64,000 bases of DNA from Leptodactylus fallax (lineage: Eukaryota > Chordata > Amphibia > Anura > Leptodactylidae): contig CAMRHE010000206.1 in assembly GCA_947044405.1 (NCBI GenBank), positions 496,001 to 560,000 of the forward strand. Reading direction: 5' to 3'. The notes beneath the pieces are model-generated. The model searched no databases. It was not told the DNA's origin and saw only the letters and a program-made list of their open reading frames with translations. This document shows, piece by piece, positions 34,711 through 47,026 of this stretch; within the stretch, counting starts at the first letter, position 1, and each line of letters starts with the position of its first letter. The translations under genes and the position numbers were made by a program.

Positions 34711-34715
<5 letters not shown>
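31016..34715. other. Intergenic DNA with repeat remnants
   Basis: 31027-31240 begins with GGCTAGGTTCACATC, an end shared with the repeat at 11669; a reverse-oriented relative lies near 59690-59850. 32690-33300 has the look of degraded LTR or retroelement DNA but has no matching partner here. 34230-34345 shares a block with 25200-25310, and 34420-34480 resembles the interior of the TTAA family. No coding frame with a domain was found. Confidence 0.4.

Positions 34716-34774
<59 letters not shown>
34716..34774. repeat. (AT)n microsatellite
   Basis: About 29 units of AT with a single G interruption. Confidence 0.95.
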
Positions 34775-35979
34775 GAAACTGCTCTATTGCCCAACATACT
34801 TAGATCAAATTAGATTATTGCAATTAATAAGTTAACTGTACTTTGTATTAGTGGAGGCTGCTGTTGTCAGGCTCACAGTAGCACAGATATTCTCTCTCCT
34901 ATCTATGAATTCTATCACTAATCTGCCTTTAATTGATTAAATCTGAGTAAAATATCCCATTGCCAATGAATCAAAACAAATCATGGCTGTACCATTATTG
35001 GTGGTAGCAGCAGATGTCACTTTAGGACATGATATCTGTGGTATATGTGATCACATTGTGAGTTAATAAATACTAGTGTTGTATTCCCTCTAGTTGTCAA
35101 TGGAGATGAGTTCTAATATCAGACACAACCTAGGGACAGGTGGGTGGAAGGGCAACTTCACATGTGGTTTTTTTTTGTTTTTCTTGGACATGATTTCCAT
35201 AAAATTTTGAAAAACTGAGCCAAAATCCTTTTTAAAATGTGCATTCATTATAAGAATTTATTCCAGAGGCGGGGTCAAATTGCAGCTATTTGTAGTAGCG
35301 TATGTTTACTATTTGATGTCTGTAGCATATTAGTAATATGTCCATTAACAACATCAACACTTTGCACCACTTGTGTCATTTGACTTATGGACTTTACATG
35401 ATTTTTGTGGTATTTGTCGTAACCCTATATTAAGATATAAATATTCTCACTGAACAAAAGAGATTACCCATATGATATGTCCACAGACGTTAGACATCCA
35501 TTAGCCTACTAAGCTCTGAAAGTGTTCACAAAGTGAAACAATGTTAAAACTGGCGAGTAGAAGTTAAGTAGGAACATAAGGCTTAGGTATTAATGTATTA
35601 CTAAGGAGTGCACCTCCATGAATGCTCCCCAGCCATTCCAGTAGAGGGTGACAATGCATCATCAACCTTTTAGATATATACTTATAAGAATGAAAGAGTA
35701 CATCAGGGGAAAGGGGGCGGCGGGGGTTCAGATCTAGTGATCATTAGGTATTGTACTGGCCATATAGTCATGTAGAAATGTAAAAATATACATGGAAATA
35801 CTGTATATTGGGAGTGTTTGGTTAAAACCTACCAAGTCTTACAGTAGCGAAATATACAAAGTGTAGCACAACTTAACTGAAGTTAGCTGTTACTGTCACT
35901 GTTTCATTTCTTAATTATTTATTGACCAAGAGAAAGCAACAAAAAGAAAAATAGAAATTTCAATCTGTAAAGCAAACTT
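34775..35979. other. Intergenic DNA, nothing recognised
   Basis: No convincing frames, element ends or arrays. A G-rich patch (GGGGCGGCGGGGG) is at about 35714. Confidence 0.5.
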
Positions 35980-36123
35980 TGGCACTCCAGCTGTTGTAAA
36001 ACTATAACTCCCAGCATGAACACTTGCTTTGCTGTTCTTGGGGCTCCCATGGAAGTGAATGAAGCATGTTGGGAGTTGTAGTTTCACAGCAGCTGGAGTG
36101 TTGGAGGTTGCTGACCCCTGTTG
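35980..36123. repeat. hAT-like foldback MITE
   Basis: The left arm CACTCCAGCTGTTGTAAAAC and right arm CAGCAGCTGGAGTG are inverted, as are CTCCCAGCATG and CATGTTGGGAG. The right side ends GCTGACCCCTG, a hAT-like end. Typical of short hAT miniature elements; no gene. Confidence 0.6.
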
Positions 36124-36125
36124 TA

Positions 36126-36767
36126 AAGTATCAAAAATTATTTTACATGTCTAAGACTACGTTCATAACATGTTTCTATCATTTGCTAAATGGATATACG
36201 AAAAAAAGTATACAAACAGATGCCAATAGAAGGGTATTTAGTTACATCTAGTTTAGACAGACTTTTTAAAAAAAGTTAAAGTTTTTTTTATTTATTTTTT
36301 TTAAATATGTCAGTCTCTATATTTTTTTCATTTGAAGATGCTATTTTTAGAACATAGAAGTCTATGTAAAATAGATACAGATGGATGTATAAGTTTTAGA
36401 ATATATTTAAAATTAAATAGATCTGCTATTATGGATAATAGAGACATCATGTGAACGTAGCCTAATGCTGTTTAATAGAAATTAGTATTAACATTTTTGT
36501 AGAATATTACAGAAAGTAAGAAAGCATTGCAAGCATAATATGGTAACTCATATTCGCACTACAATGTTCAGTGGTTACAGGAGCTAATTTCATTTCAAGC
36601 ATTGACATATATGCAGAACCTGACAATAAACATGAGGAGTGGTAAAAGAAAGCAAGAAAACCAGCAGAATTGAAACGTGAAGAATCAAAAACCAGCAGAA
36701 TTGAAACATGAAGAATTGAAAAAGATAAACACTGAGTCTCTATAGAAGCATGGAAAATGTTCTAGAC
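36126..36767. other. Intergenic DNA, nothing recognised
   Basis: AT-rich. There is a short direct repeat of an AGAATTGAAACRTGAAGAAT block near 36665-36720. No gene evidence. Confidence 0.5.
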
Positions 36768-37226
36768 CAGGGGTAGGCAACCTTTTTTGTTCGGCGTGCC
36801 GATTTTAATTAAAAAATCAAAGATGAGGTACTCGGAGTACCGGTCAATAATTGTAAGTCTGACGACCCCTAAACTAAAGTCATATACCACAAACCATAAT
36901 ACAGAAGTGCTGCCACCAGATGCTTTAGGACACATGCGTTTACTGCTATTTCCTGGGACACTCCTGTACTTTCCGATTAGAAGCAATGAAAGTCCATGTG
37001 CAGCCCCCAATTAGTGGTACATGTGTCCAGGAGCACCGTATGGCGGCATCCTTATGGTGGAAACACACTATGTATCTGGATGCAGATATAGTCTTAGGCA
37101 ACTGGAACTTTTACTTCAATGTAAAACTGCGTTCACATGGTGCATTTTTGCAAAAAAAAAAATGCCTGTGTTTTCTGTGCAAAAACACATCCTTAACGCA
37201 GAAAACACACAGTTATACAGAATAAT
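36768..37226 (+). mobile_element. Left end of a hAT-like non-autonomous element
   Basis: Starts CAGGGGTAGGCAACCTTTTTT, a hAT/Charlie-type 5' end. I could not find the matching right end, so the element is truncated or ends beyond the minisatellite that follows. The two overlapping frames of about 80 codons here have no domain. Confidence 0.5.
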
Positions 37227-37990
37227 GTCCCATAGTGATCCCTGCACAAGGTATTATATCCCAAAGTGACCTCCAACACACGGTATTATGTCATATAGTG
37301 GCCCCAGCACACGGTATTATGTCATATACAGTAGTGACCCCTGCACACCGTATTATGTCACATAGTAACCCCAGCACACGGTATTATGTCACATAGTAAT
37401 CCCAGCACACGGTATTATGTCATATAGTGGTCCCAGCACATGATATTAGGTCCCATAGCGGTCCCTGCACATGGTATTAGGTCCCATAGTGTTACCCGCA
37501 CACAGTATTAGGTCCCATAGCGGTCCCTGCACACGGTATTAGGTCCCATAGCAGTCCCCGCACACGGTATTAGGTCCCATAGTGGCCCCAGCACACAGTA
37601 TTAGCTCCCATAGCGGTCCCCGTACACGGTATTAGGTCCCATAGCGGTCCCCGCACACAGTATTTGGTCCTATAGCGGTCCCTGCACACGGTATTAGGTC
37701 CCATAGAGGTCCCCGCACATGGTATTAGGTCACATAGCGGTCCCTGCACACGGTATTAGGTCCCATAGTGGTCCCTGCACATGGTATTAGGTCCCATAGT
37801 GGCCACTGCACACGGTATTAGGTCCCATAGCGGTCCCTGCACACGGTATTAGGTCCTATAGCGGTCCCCGCACACGGTATTAGGTCCCATAGCGGTCCCT
37901 GCACACGGTATTAGGTCCCATAGTGGCCTTTGCACACGGTATTAGGTCCCATAGCGGTCCCTGCACACGGTATTATGTTCCATAGCTCTC
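37227..37990. repeat. 31-bp minisatellite, about 24 units
   Basis: The unit is close to CACACGGTATTAGGTCCCAT followed by AGCGGTCCCTG, 31 bp, repeated head to tail. Units become more diverged toward the left edge. There are no spacers between units, so this is not CRISPR. It ends next to a foldback element. Confidence 0.93.
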
Positions 37991-38002
37991 TTCAGACATC
38001 CC

Positions 38003-38305
38003 GAGTATAATAAGCTCAGGACCAAGAGAGGGGACAAACATAAAAAAACAATGAACTCACCATTCTACGCTCCACAGCCGCTCTGTGTTCTCTTCGGCGC
38101 TTCTGCCTGTAGTCAGCGACCGCTGATTGGGTCTCTGGGGTCATGTCGCGTAATGACGTATGCGTAATGACGCCGGACGTGACCCCTGTCAGCTGTCAGA
38201 AGTGCCGGCAGATCGCACAGCAGCCGCGTAGTGCAGGAAGCAAGGTGAGTATCATTGTTTTTTTTATGTTTCATCACTTCTCCTAAGTTTCCGCTTATTA
38301 TACTG
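38003..38305. repeat. Foldback element, copy shared with 43031-43302
   Basis: The arms GAGTATAATAAGC at the left and GCTTATTATACT at the right are inverted, as are GACAAACATAAAAAAACAATG and CATTGTTTTTTTTATGTTTC. The centre is GC-rich with several TGACG/CGTCA-type steps. The same layout occurs inside the hAT element at 42802-43832. Confidence 0.65.
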
Positions 38306-38540
38306 GGGGTCAATTTTCGTTTTTCACTCCCCGCCTTCCAAAAGCCATAACTTTTCTTACTTTTCCATTGCCAAAGCTTAATTTTTGTGGGACAAATTGT
38401 ACTTTGTAATGGTACAACTTGATATTCTATGTGATGTACTAGGAAGCTGTAATAAGAGAAAAACTGCATTTATGTGGCTTTCTTATGGGCTTTGTTTTTA
38501 TGGTGTTCACTTTGCAGCCAAAATGAGAATGAAAAAAAAA
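38306..38540 (-). mobile_element. Fragment of the TTAA-flanked family
   Basis: Reads as the reverse complement of the right part of the copy at 40918-41907. Shared blocks include the region of AAGCCATAACTTTT, TTTGTGGGACAAATTG and GTACTAGGAAGCTG. The terminal repeat is lost. Confidence 0.6.
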
Positions 38541-40159
38541 AAAAAAGTTTGGAGATCGTCCCTTTTCGGATGCAGGGATAGCTCATTTGCATGTGTTTTA
38601 CCTTGTTTATTTATTGTTATATCTGATATTGGGTGATTTGAACTTTCAATATTTTTTTTTTGTCATATTTAGACCCCCTAGGGGTCTTGTACCCCAGGGA
38701 AGTTGATCACTAATATAATACACTTTAATAATAATAATACATTGCAATATATTGTAAAATCCTTATATTTTTAATATAGGCTGCCTATTGGGTTTTTTCT
38801 GCAGCATTTTTCATTGAGTTATTGCTGTGTTTTTCTCTGCGTTTTTCTTTCCCTATTAAGTCTATAGGGAAAACCCTTCAATTCTGAAAATAACATGCAT
38901 GTAATTTTTAATATACATTGAAAATTGATTTTCCGCAATGTATTCATTAGAGGAAGTGAAATCTTGTTTACTTTCCTGAAACTGTAAAATGCAGAGTTTT
39001 TTCCACTGCGTTTCCACAGCAGCTAAAAACACTGTGTTTCTGCAACATGGGACCTTATGCTTAAGTATTTAACTATAAGCAAAATCTACTGAAACACCTC
39101 TGACAAAGTTTCTTAAGTATAATTTTTGGAGAAAGATAATTGAGCAAAGTTTATTTTTTTACAAAGTAAAGTAACAAGGTTTTCTACCGATAACAAAGCT
39201 ATGGCGGTAGCAATTGTCGAGGTAGGCGCATGCACTGTCCATCTGTGACACATCATATTTACTTTGGAGGATGGTATGGAAGGTTGTACATGTAACACAG
39301 CGGACCCCGAACACTCCCTAAGTGATGTGCAAGCACTCCTACTTATAAAGTGCTGCACCACTGTGCAAGTACTATACTGTACTCCACTGTACTATGCAAG
39401 GTCATACCACAGGGCATGGTCAACTGAACTTCATCTATGGTACAATGCCCAATTGTTACAACAGTTCTGCTTCCAGAACATCTACAGGGCAAAAGCGCCA
39501 ACAAGTATAAAATATAACATGGCAGGATTAATTAGATATCCACGAAAAAAGTAGCAGATACAGATCCCTTAACCATTTGACCAAAAATCACATATCACAT
39601 ACTAAGCAGATATATATTACATTACAATAAAGATATACATATATCAAACTGTGGCGCTACGGAAATACTCTTTTAGAGCAAATAAAGTGCTTATGATGAG
39701 TGGTGACGTACTTGTCAAATGTTGACCTAACAATTCAAAGGGCTACCTACTTATGGATGGTTGGACTCACCACTTTACAGCATTTAATCATTTTAAACAT
39801 TCCACATACAAGATAGTAAAGGGACAAGTTTAGTACTAAATTGGAGACCTTTGTAGACAATATATATCGCGCATGCTTACTGATGGAGCAAAGTGAGTGA
39901 CAGCAAAGAAAAAAATGAAAACCAAAAAACCAAAAACTAAGTTCCTGCCAAAAAATGATAAAGGTATTCTAAGAATTAAAAATTATATAAAGGATAGAAA
40001 GGTGTCATAGTTAGGAGTTAGGAATTAGGATTAGTGAAAAGTAGACAGACATTTGGTACAGGTTGATGATTCATTGACGCAATGGAGAGATTTACAAGGG
40101 TCAGTTAGCACATTTTAATCAACACTGAATAACACCGATTATATTGTTATATAACCTGA
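38541..40159. other. Intergenic DNA with minor repeat traces
   Basis: 38640-38700 still resembles the interior of the TTAA family. 38780-39070 is a dispersed non-coding sequence. The frame at 39264-39554 has no recognisable domain. Nothing further. Confidence 0.45.
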
Positions 40160-40490
40160 GAAGGTGTGGGATATACCAGGCAGCAAGAGAACAGTCAGGG
40201 TCTCAGTGATAAGGGCCAAACTGTGATCGGCTGGACCACTGGGTCAAAGCATCTCCAAAATGTCATTCCTGGTATTCCGTGGTTATTACCGCCTTAAAGT
40301 GGTCGAAGGAAGAACAAATATTAGTTCCCATATGTCCAAGGGTCTAGGGGCTAGCCCATCTTATTCAATTACACAGAAAAGCTACCCTAGTGCAAATTGC
40401 TGAAAAGGTTAATCCTGGACATGATAAAAAGGTGTTAGAACACACAGTGCATTACAGCTTTCTGTGTATGTGGCTACATAGCTATTTAGT
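40160..40490 (+). pseudogene. Decayed Tc1-like transposase, N-terminal part
   Basis: Blocks such as AAGGGCCAAACTGTGATCG, CTGGGTCAAAGCATCTCCAAA and GTGCAAATTGCTGAAAAGGTTAAT, with CACACAGTGCATTACAGC, follow the order of the DNA-binding half of a Tc1-type transposase family that is common in fish. The frame is lost and no catalytic half or inverted ends are visible. Identification is by remembered sequence and needs a search. Confidence 0.5.
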
Positions 40491-40917
40491 ACTTTATATT
40501 AGCAGGTGGTTTTAATGCTATATCTGACCAGTGTATATTCTAATTGTCATAAAATGCATTATTTCGTTTTACTTGTACAAATTACTGCCAACAGTATGAG
40601 AAATCTGGTATAATGCGTGAGACAATTTTTTTTTCCTTTCACCAATGTACATTACACCAAATTTTAATGTCTAACAATCGGTGCGCCTTGTTAATGTATT
40701 TTGTGGAATTCTCAGCTCTTCTTAAGTATAACCTTTCAAAACTTAGTGTCACATAGAGTCTAAACACATATTATCTCACCACATACCACATACATTTTAT
40801 GCCATGATTTGTGGCAGAATTTTTTTCATATTATGCTTAGTAACCTCCCTTCCTCTGCTAATGAAAAAATATAGTTATTATGATCTGGTGACCAGTGACT
40901 CTAATGACACTAACGTA

Positions 40918-41907
40918 ACCCCTTCCCGACATCCGCTGTATTATACAGCAGCTGACCAAGGTGCCACTTTGCCGGTGGTGCATGGGCACCACCATTTTTC
41001 CGGGGATCGCCAACACCTGGAGCAGGCTCTGAGGTCAGCATCCCATTGGCATGACAGCCGGGAGCCTTTTGAAGGCTCCCATTCTTGTCTGCCATTTACT
41101 TCTATTGCAGGCTGCTCTATGCTGATCATTTGCAATGCATTAGTGATCAGATTCCCTGGGGTTCAAGACCCCTAGGGGGTCTAATAAATGCAAAAAAAAA
41201 AGTAACATATTAAATATTAAAAGTAAAAAATATTAAAAGTTCAAATCAACCCCCTTTCTCTGGAACACATATAAATGTACTTAAATACAGTGAAACACAT
41301 ACACATTAGGTATCTCTGTGTCCAAAAATGCCCAGTCTACAAATCTATAAAAATATTTTTCTTGCACGGTAAAGGCAGTAGCTTGAAAAAAAAATTAAAA
41401 GTGCCAAACCGCTGTTTTGCTTCTAATAAAAATTTTAATAAAAAATGATCAAAGCAATAGCAGTTCCCCAAAATGGTATAACTAAAAAGTACATCATGGC
41501 AGTACAAGTGTCAGAATATGGCAACTTTTAGAAAAAAAAAGTTTTAGATTTTTGTTAAGGGGTTAAAATGTAAATAAAACCATATAAATTTGGTATCCCG
41601 GAATTGTAGCGAAACATAGAATACAGGTGACATGTCATGTTGGCTGCAGAGTGAACGCCGTAAAAACGAAGTCCGTAAAAAAGTCACACAAATGCACTTT
41701 TTCTTCAAATCCACCCCATTCTGAATTTTTTTCCAGCTTCCTAGTACACTGCAGAGAATTATAAATGGTAGCATCATGAAGAAAAATTTGTCCCGCAAAC
41801 ATTAAGACCTCATATGGCTCTGAGGACGGAAAAATAAAAAAGTTGTGGGGTTTTGAAGGGGGGGGGGGAGTCAAAAACGAAAAATTACTCTGGCGGAAAG
41901 GGGTTAA
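40918..41907 (+). mobile_element. TTAA-flanked non-autonomous DNA transposon, copy B
   Basis: Same family as 349-1644. It starts ACCCCTTCCCGAC, shares the block GGCATGACAGCCGGGAGCCT and the internal CCTAGGGGGTCTAAT area, and ends GGAAAGGGG followed by TTAA (41904-41907). The left TTAA is altered to GTAA. The short frame at 40804-41175 is partly within it and is not a gene. Confidence 0.65.
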
Positions 41908-42801
41908 AGTAATAACTTAGAACAAGTATCCAAAAACAGAAGGTACCATATTATCAAACTAAATAAACATCACACACTTGCCACTCAACAAAACAGATAC
42001 AATAAAAAACTTTAATGTGAATATGTATGTTATAAAGACAATATAGAGCTTCATTAGGCGCGGGAATTACTGGCACAGTTCCGAAGGTCCGTGTTCTTGA
42101 CAGGCCGTCACAGTCTCTGCAGAATGCAAATATTGGTAACAATTTCTATTGTTAAGGCACAATAGTCATCATTTGCAGATTTATGGAACGATCTTCAATG
42201 ACTAGAAAATCATACTTTAAAGTCACTGTGACTTCCTTGCAAACATCTACTATTTAACCCTTATTTTTTTTTATGTCATTATATGTCATTATTAAAATCA
42301 GTATAAAGTCATCTTAAAAAGTTCCATGTAATCACCACCACCCAGATGGTAGTAATTTCCTGAAGATGAGGCAAGTTGGTGATAAGGTCCTTCAAAATCT
42401 AAATCCAAGGTTTGGTTGGAATACGCAAAATCTGGTGTTGACCATTTCTGTCTGCCTTGGTAATTTTAACTGAGCATCAGTGGTACAGGACTAGCAAACT
42501 CTTTAACTTGTAACTTGTATCTTGAGATTAATTTGCAGGTACTCATGGTTCCAGAATTTACTAAAATGGTAAAAAATGAACCAAAAACAGAATCGCCTGG
42601 CAGTGATCAGTGGTATGTGATGGGAATCAGATGGATCAAACAACTTGGGAAGAGGATCTAGTCTGCATTTCTTATATGTTGGACAATGTTTTTCATGGAT
42701 TAAGTCTCTGGGCAGACCAGTGGTACTTCAAAATTTAGTGGTTAGTGAAACGGTATCGGGAAACTCTGCCCATTCCAAGAAATGTCTCCATTCCTATAGG
42801 T
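41908..42801. other. Intergenic DNA, nothing recognised
   Basis: No exons, element ends or arrays were seen before the hAT element. The last eight bases (CTATAGGT) are its left target duplication. Confidence 0.5.
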
Positions 42802-43832
42802 CAGGGGTGTCAAACTCATTTTCTCCGGGGGCCACTTCAGCTTCACGGGGTACCTTGAAGGGCCAAGATTATTTTACACATGTATAAAAGTAACTTCTCC
42901 TTAACAGTTAAGCGAGCTATTAAGGATTAGTTACATTTGTACATTACTACTGTTACAATCAGCCCTTTGAGGGCAACCAGGTAGAACATAATGTATTGTT
43001 AAAACCTAAGACATTGGCACATTCAGACCCCAGAGTATAATGATCGGAGACCCAGGTGGTGACAAACATAAAAACCAGTGTTTCTTACCTGGGCCCCGGT
43101 GCACTCCCTGCGTTCGGCCTTCTTCAATGTCGCACAGACTGGCGTCGCGACATAATGACATCGGCCTGGCTCACGTGACGCCTGGGACGTCACCAAAGAA
43201 GGCCGAAGCCGGCTGGGAGCAACATCGGATCGCCGGAGAGGTGAGTAACTCTGGTTTTTATGTTTATCACCTCCCCTGGGTCTCCGATTATTATACTTTG
43301 GAGTATAATAATAGTAGTATTTGATGGGATTCGCCGGCCGCTGCTTCACTTACCATCCCCGCTCCTGCACACAGCCGCTTCTGCGTCCCATAGCAGAAGG
43401 GGAAGCGGGGGGCGGCCACGACCAGCAGCAGGGATCGATAAGTAAATAGGCCGTTACATGCCGGGGATACTCCAGCAGGTAACGGCCTATTTATATATAT
43501 AAAAAAAACTTATCCTCACCTACCTGCGATGCCTTGATGCAGCCGCCGCCTCCTCCTCTTCTTGTCCGCGACGTCTGCGTGTCAGCGTAGGAGGCGCGAT
43601 GACGTCATTGTATCGCCGCCTGCGCTGACATGCAGAATTCTGGTAAACCAGCCCAGGACAGGTAACGCGCAGTTTTTTTTTTTTTTTTTTTTTAAGCGGC
43701 CTGTCCTGGGCTGGTTTACATTACATAGACAATAAAAAATGCCGTGCTCCTGCGGGCCAGATAAATGTCAGGCCGGATAACAGAAGGCAGCGGGCTGGAT
43801 TTGGCCCGCAGGCCTTGTGTTTGACACCTGTG
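42802..43832. mobile_element. hAT-like non-autonomous transposon with perfect 8-bp TSD
   Basis: This 1031-bp element starts CAGGGGTGTCAAACTC and ends GTGTTTGACACCTGTG, with inverted termini. It is flanked on both sides by CTATAGGT (42794-42801 and 43833-43840), the 8-bp duplication typical of hAT. There is no transposase. It contains the foldback unit at 43031-43302 and a GC-rich right half with a CCAGCCCAGGACAGG inverted block. Confidence 0.88.
43031..43302. repeat. Foldback element nested in the hAT-like transposon
   Basis: The arms GATCGGAGACCCAGG at the left and CCTGGGTCTCCGATTATTATAC at the right are inverted, as are AACATAAAAACCAG and CTGGTTTTTATGTT. The centre is GC-rich with GACGTCA-like steps. 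The layout is the same as at 38003-38305. Confidence 0.65.
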
Positions 43833-43840
43833 CTATAGGT

Positions 43841-44509
43841 CAAATTTCGTTGCCAGTAACTTTGAATCTCCTATGGATTTGGTTTTTTTAAGCTGAAGAA
43901 AGATTCTTGGAGAATAAGTCATGATGAATGTGTATTTTGCCCTCAGACTATTGTATGGAATCTGCTCAATATCCAATTGAAAAGACATTGACTTGCAGGA
44001 ACAGCTAATTTGGATAAGGATGATGAATAGTTGGAGTGGAAGCATGTCTTAAAATGGCAGAAACCTTGAACTGCAGAGGATGGATAATCCTAGATATTAT
44101 ACCTTATAAGGTAGTTTATATTTTTTTTACATCCTAGCGTCTTATGTTCTGTGTTGCTTTGACAAAATTCCCTATATGACAAAGAAGAAAATTGAGAAAT
44201 TCCTAATCAAAATCAGAAGTTCCATTCCGGGGCTTTATCATCTGCGCTGAGAGCTTTCGTATGGTTTCAGTCAAGGTTTCCTCTATCCAAAATTGACTGC
44301 AGCCTGTAAGTCCCAAGTCTCTACAGATATTCTTGAGTTTTCAACTTATGCAATATCTCTCATGTCGACTCTTCACTTACTGACATAACTAAAAAAAAAC
44401 ACATCTCTCTAGTATGAAGGACTCCTACTTAAAGTCTAACTGGAACTGTATGTTGTGTATGATGTGTTTATACAGGATAAAGGATCTATGGAGTGAAGTG
44501 AGGTGTACA
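43841..44509. other. Intergenic DNA, nothing recognised
   Basis: No gene or element features seen. Confidence 0.5.
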
Positions 44510-44750
44510 GATGTGTCCACCCTTACCTTAGTGTGAATTTATCTTAAAGACTGCAATTTCTTATTACATCAATTCAATACAACAATTTCACAACATGCTA
44601 GAAAAACCCTTGACAGGTCATGCATAGACAAATATTGGATAGACCTTTTGTATTGTGAAATTCTGTTGTTTTGAATAGCTGGTAATCCGATGCCACAAAT
44701 ATCTGGACATGACTACCATAGAGGAAAGTAAGGAAGAACAGACCTGCATA
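44510..44750 (+). repeat. Dispersed repeat, copy shared with 29778-30025
   Basis: Collinear with the earlier copy through GATGTGTCCACCCTTA, TCAATTCAATACAA, CATGCATAGACA, TTTGAATAGCTG and AGGAAAGTAAGGA blocks. Non-coding and of unknown class. Confidence 0.65.
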
Positions 44751-47026
44751 GGTTTCTGAAAAGTCAAAAGAGGGATCTAAAATCTGTGGACAATAGAATA
44801 TTTTACAAAATTTCTAACTGAACCAGAATCCAGAATGGCCAAACTGGCCTCTCAAAGAGCTAATAAACTCTTAAAAACAAAAATGTTATCGTTGGGGGGA
44901 AAAAAATGTCCGGATTAGGGTGATAGCTCTTCTTTCTCTCATAGACCTTGCAGCTTTTTGCTTTTGAAGATGAATGGGTCATATGACTCAGAGATAACCT
45001 TTGTTCAGAAAATAGGCATAGACCTTGATGAAGATGGCAGCAAGCTTCCAGTACAGACAGCACTGTGAAATCTACTTGTCTGGAGTAGCTGATGGATTAT
45101 TGAAGGTGGGATCTAGAAAAGGAGAACTTCAAGTACTTTCCTTTACTTGAGGTTTCTCCCGGAACTGATTCTACTCATATGACCTAGTTCCAGCACCATA
45201 TTATGGCTGACAGCCTCATCTTTTTGCTAGGCAACCTGATGTTTTTTTTCTTCTTGGCCTGACTCCAGGTCTTCACTACAGGTCGATTTGTTCAGGTTGT
45301 AGCTTTGCAGCTTCAAATATACTGTAATGCTAGGATAGACAATCAACACCTGACCTTAAGATGATGTCAGGCCTGGTGGCCTGTTTAAAGGGCAATATTT
45401 CTGTCATACTTTGCCATGTGTTTGAGGTTTACTCCTGTCATGGTTCCCTCTAGTGATCCGACCTCAGCTTTATTCTTGACCTTGCTCCTGCCTTGTCCTC
45501 TGGGTTGTATGTCTGGTACCTGTAGTTTTATTCCTAGTCTTGACCCTTGGCCACATTACTCACTGCACTTCCTGACTATGTCCCACATAGATTTTGGCTT
45601 GGGAAATCCACTTTTCGGTACATCAAGTATACAACCAGTATTTAGCATGTGAACAGAAATCAGATAATATAGTGTAGAACATCATAACCTAACAGTTCAT
45701 GTTTACTATGGCTGACAAACCGTAATAGTATGATGCGGCCAGAGCTTCAATATTCCAAGACAATTCTGGTGCCAGCTTTTTCTAAATAATAGGTCTGTAT
45801 AACGCTAAAACCCTAAAGAAGTTTTATTTTGGTCTGTACTTAATAAAGGGAAATGTATTAAGTAAAACTAAAAAGATAAAAATTTGCAATTTTTTTCAGG
45901 GAAAGGAATTGAAAAGTATTTCTATTATATCTTAAAGTGGTTGTTTTGCTAAGAGAACCTCTTTCCATATGTCCTATCAGAGCATATGGACATATTGCAA
46001 TGAAATCACTTATGCCCAGCCCTCTTCCACCCATGAGTATCAGCAGCTCACTTTATTATAGACTAAGCCTGTTGATCTATTACATGGGTTGGTTTTTTAT
46101 AAGTTCAGGTCCAGGCTGGACTATTATGGCCCCTTCACTGCAGTACAACAGAGAGCCTGATACTGCAGCTCAGTATTGCTTCATACCACAACGTTGAATG
46201 GTCTGAGCTTCAACACTACACACAGCAACATGTGTATAATCATTGTCGTGTCAAGTTCTAATATAAATTGGTTGCAACACAAGTATGAATATAAAATCCC
46301 AGAAAAGAAGAAAAAAATTCCCCCCTTGAAAAGCTATCTCCAAACAACACTAAGTTCAGTTGGGCTTTGTCAATGGTTCATGTTAACAATTTTTTGAAGT
46401 AAAGTTGTCAAAAAATGTCACTTTGGCCATTTAGAATACATTATTTTATATTTTAATAGTACAGGCATCAGCTATAGCTATACCTATTGTGTTTACTCTA
46501 TTTTTTTACTTTTATATGTAAACTAGGGAAAGGGGGTGATGTGAATTGGAATATTTTTTTTAAATTTAATTTTTTTTTTTTTAAACTCTTGTTATACCTT
46601 GTTACACCTCCTGGGGGCTTTAATGAGCAGTTGTCAGTTTGCTCATATTGTAGACTGCAGAGTTCTATACTAACATAGTATTGTCAGACTTAGGAACCTT
46701 CAGAAGGCTCCAAGCTGCCATGGCAACTGAACAGTTCCTGTGATCTTGGCACGCAAAACTGTTTGGTGCCAAAAACGAAAGTGAAACTAAAAATACTCAT
46801 TTAAGGAGTCTAAGGAGTTAATTTTCTTGTTTTTTTCCTATTTTTTTGTAAAACACTAGAATCCCATGGGTTATGGCGTCATTGCTAAGCTCGTGAGCGT
46901 GCACCATCTATTAAGATACGCAAGCAATGTTAAAAATCAGATTAGCAATAGGAGCACATAATATAGTTCATGTAAGATTATTTGATTTATTTGATTCTGG
47001 AATTTTATATTAATGTTTTATCTTAT
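44751..47026. other. Intergenic DNA with minor repeat traces
   Basis: 46560-46830 resembles, in reverse, the left part of the TTAA family (block CTTCAGAAGGCTCCAAGCTGCCATGGCA). Otherwise only short frames without domains. The last four bases (TTAT, 47023-47026) are the left target duplication of the retrotransposon. Confidence 0.45.

Noticed and set aside
37227..37990. CRISPR-like array of 31-bp repeats
   Set aside because: Units follow each other without unique spacers, the context is vertebrate, and there are no cas genes. It is a minisatellite.
40804..41175. 123-codon + strand frame
   Set aside because: Most of it lies in the TTAA-flanked repeat copy B and shares sequence with copy A, where the frame is not kept.
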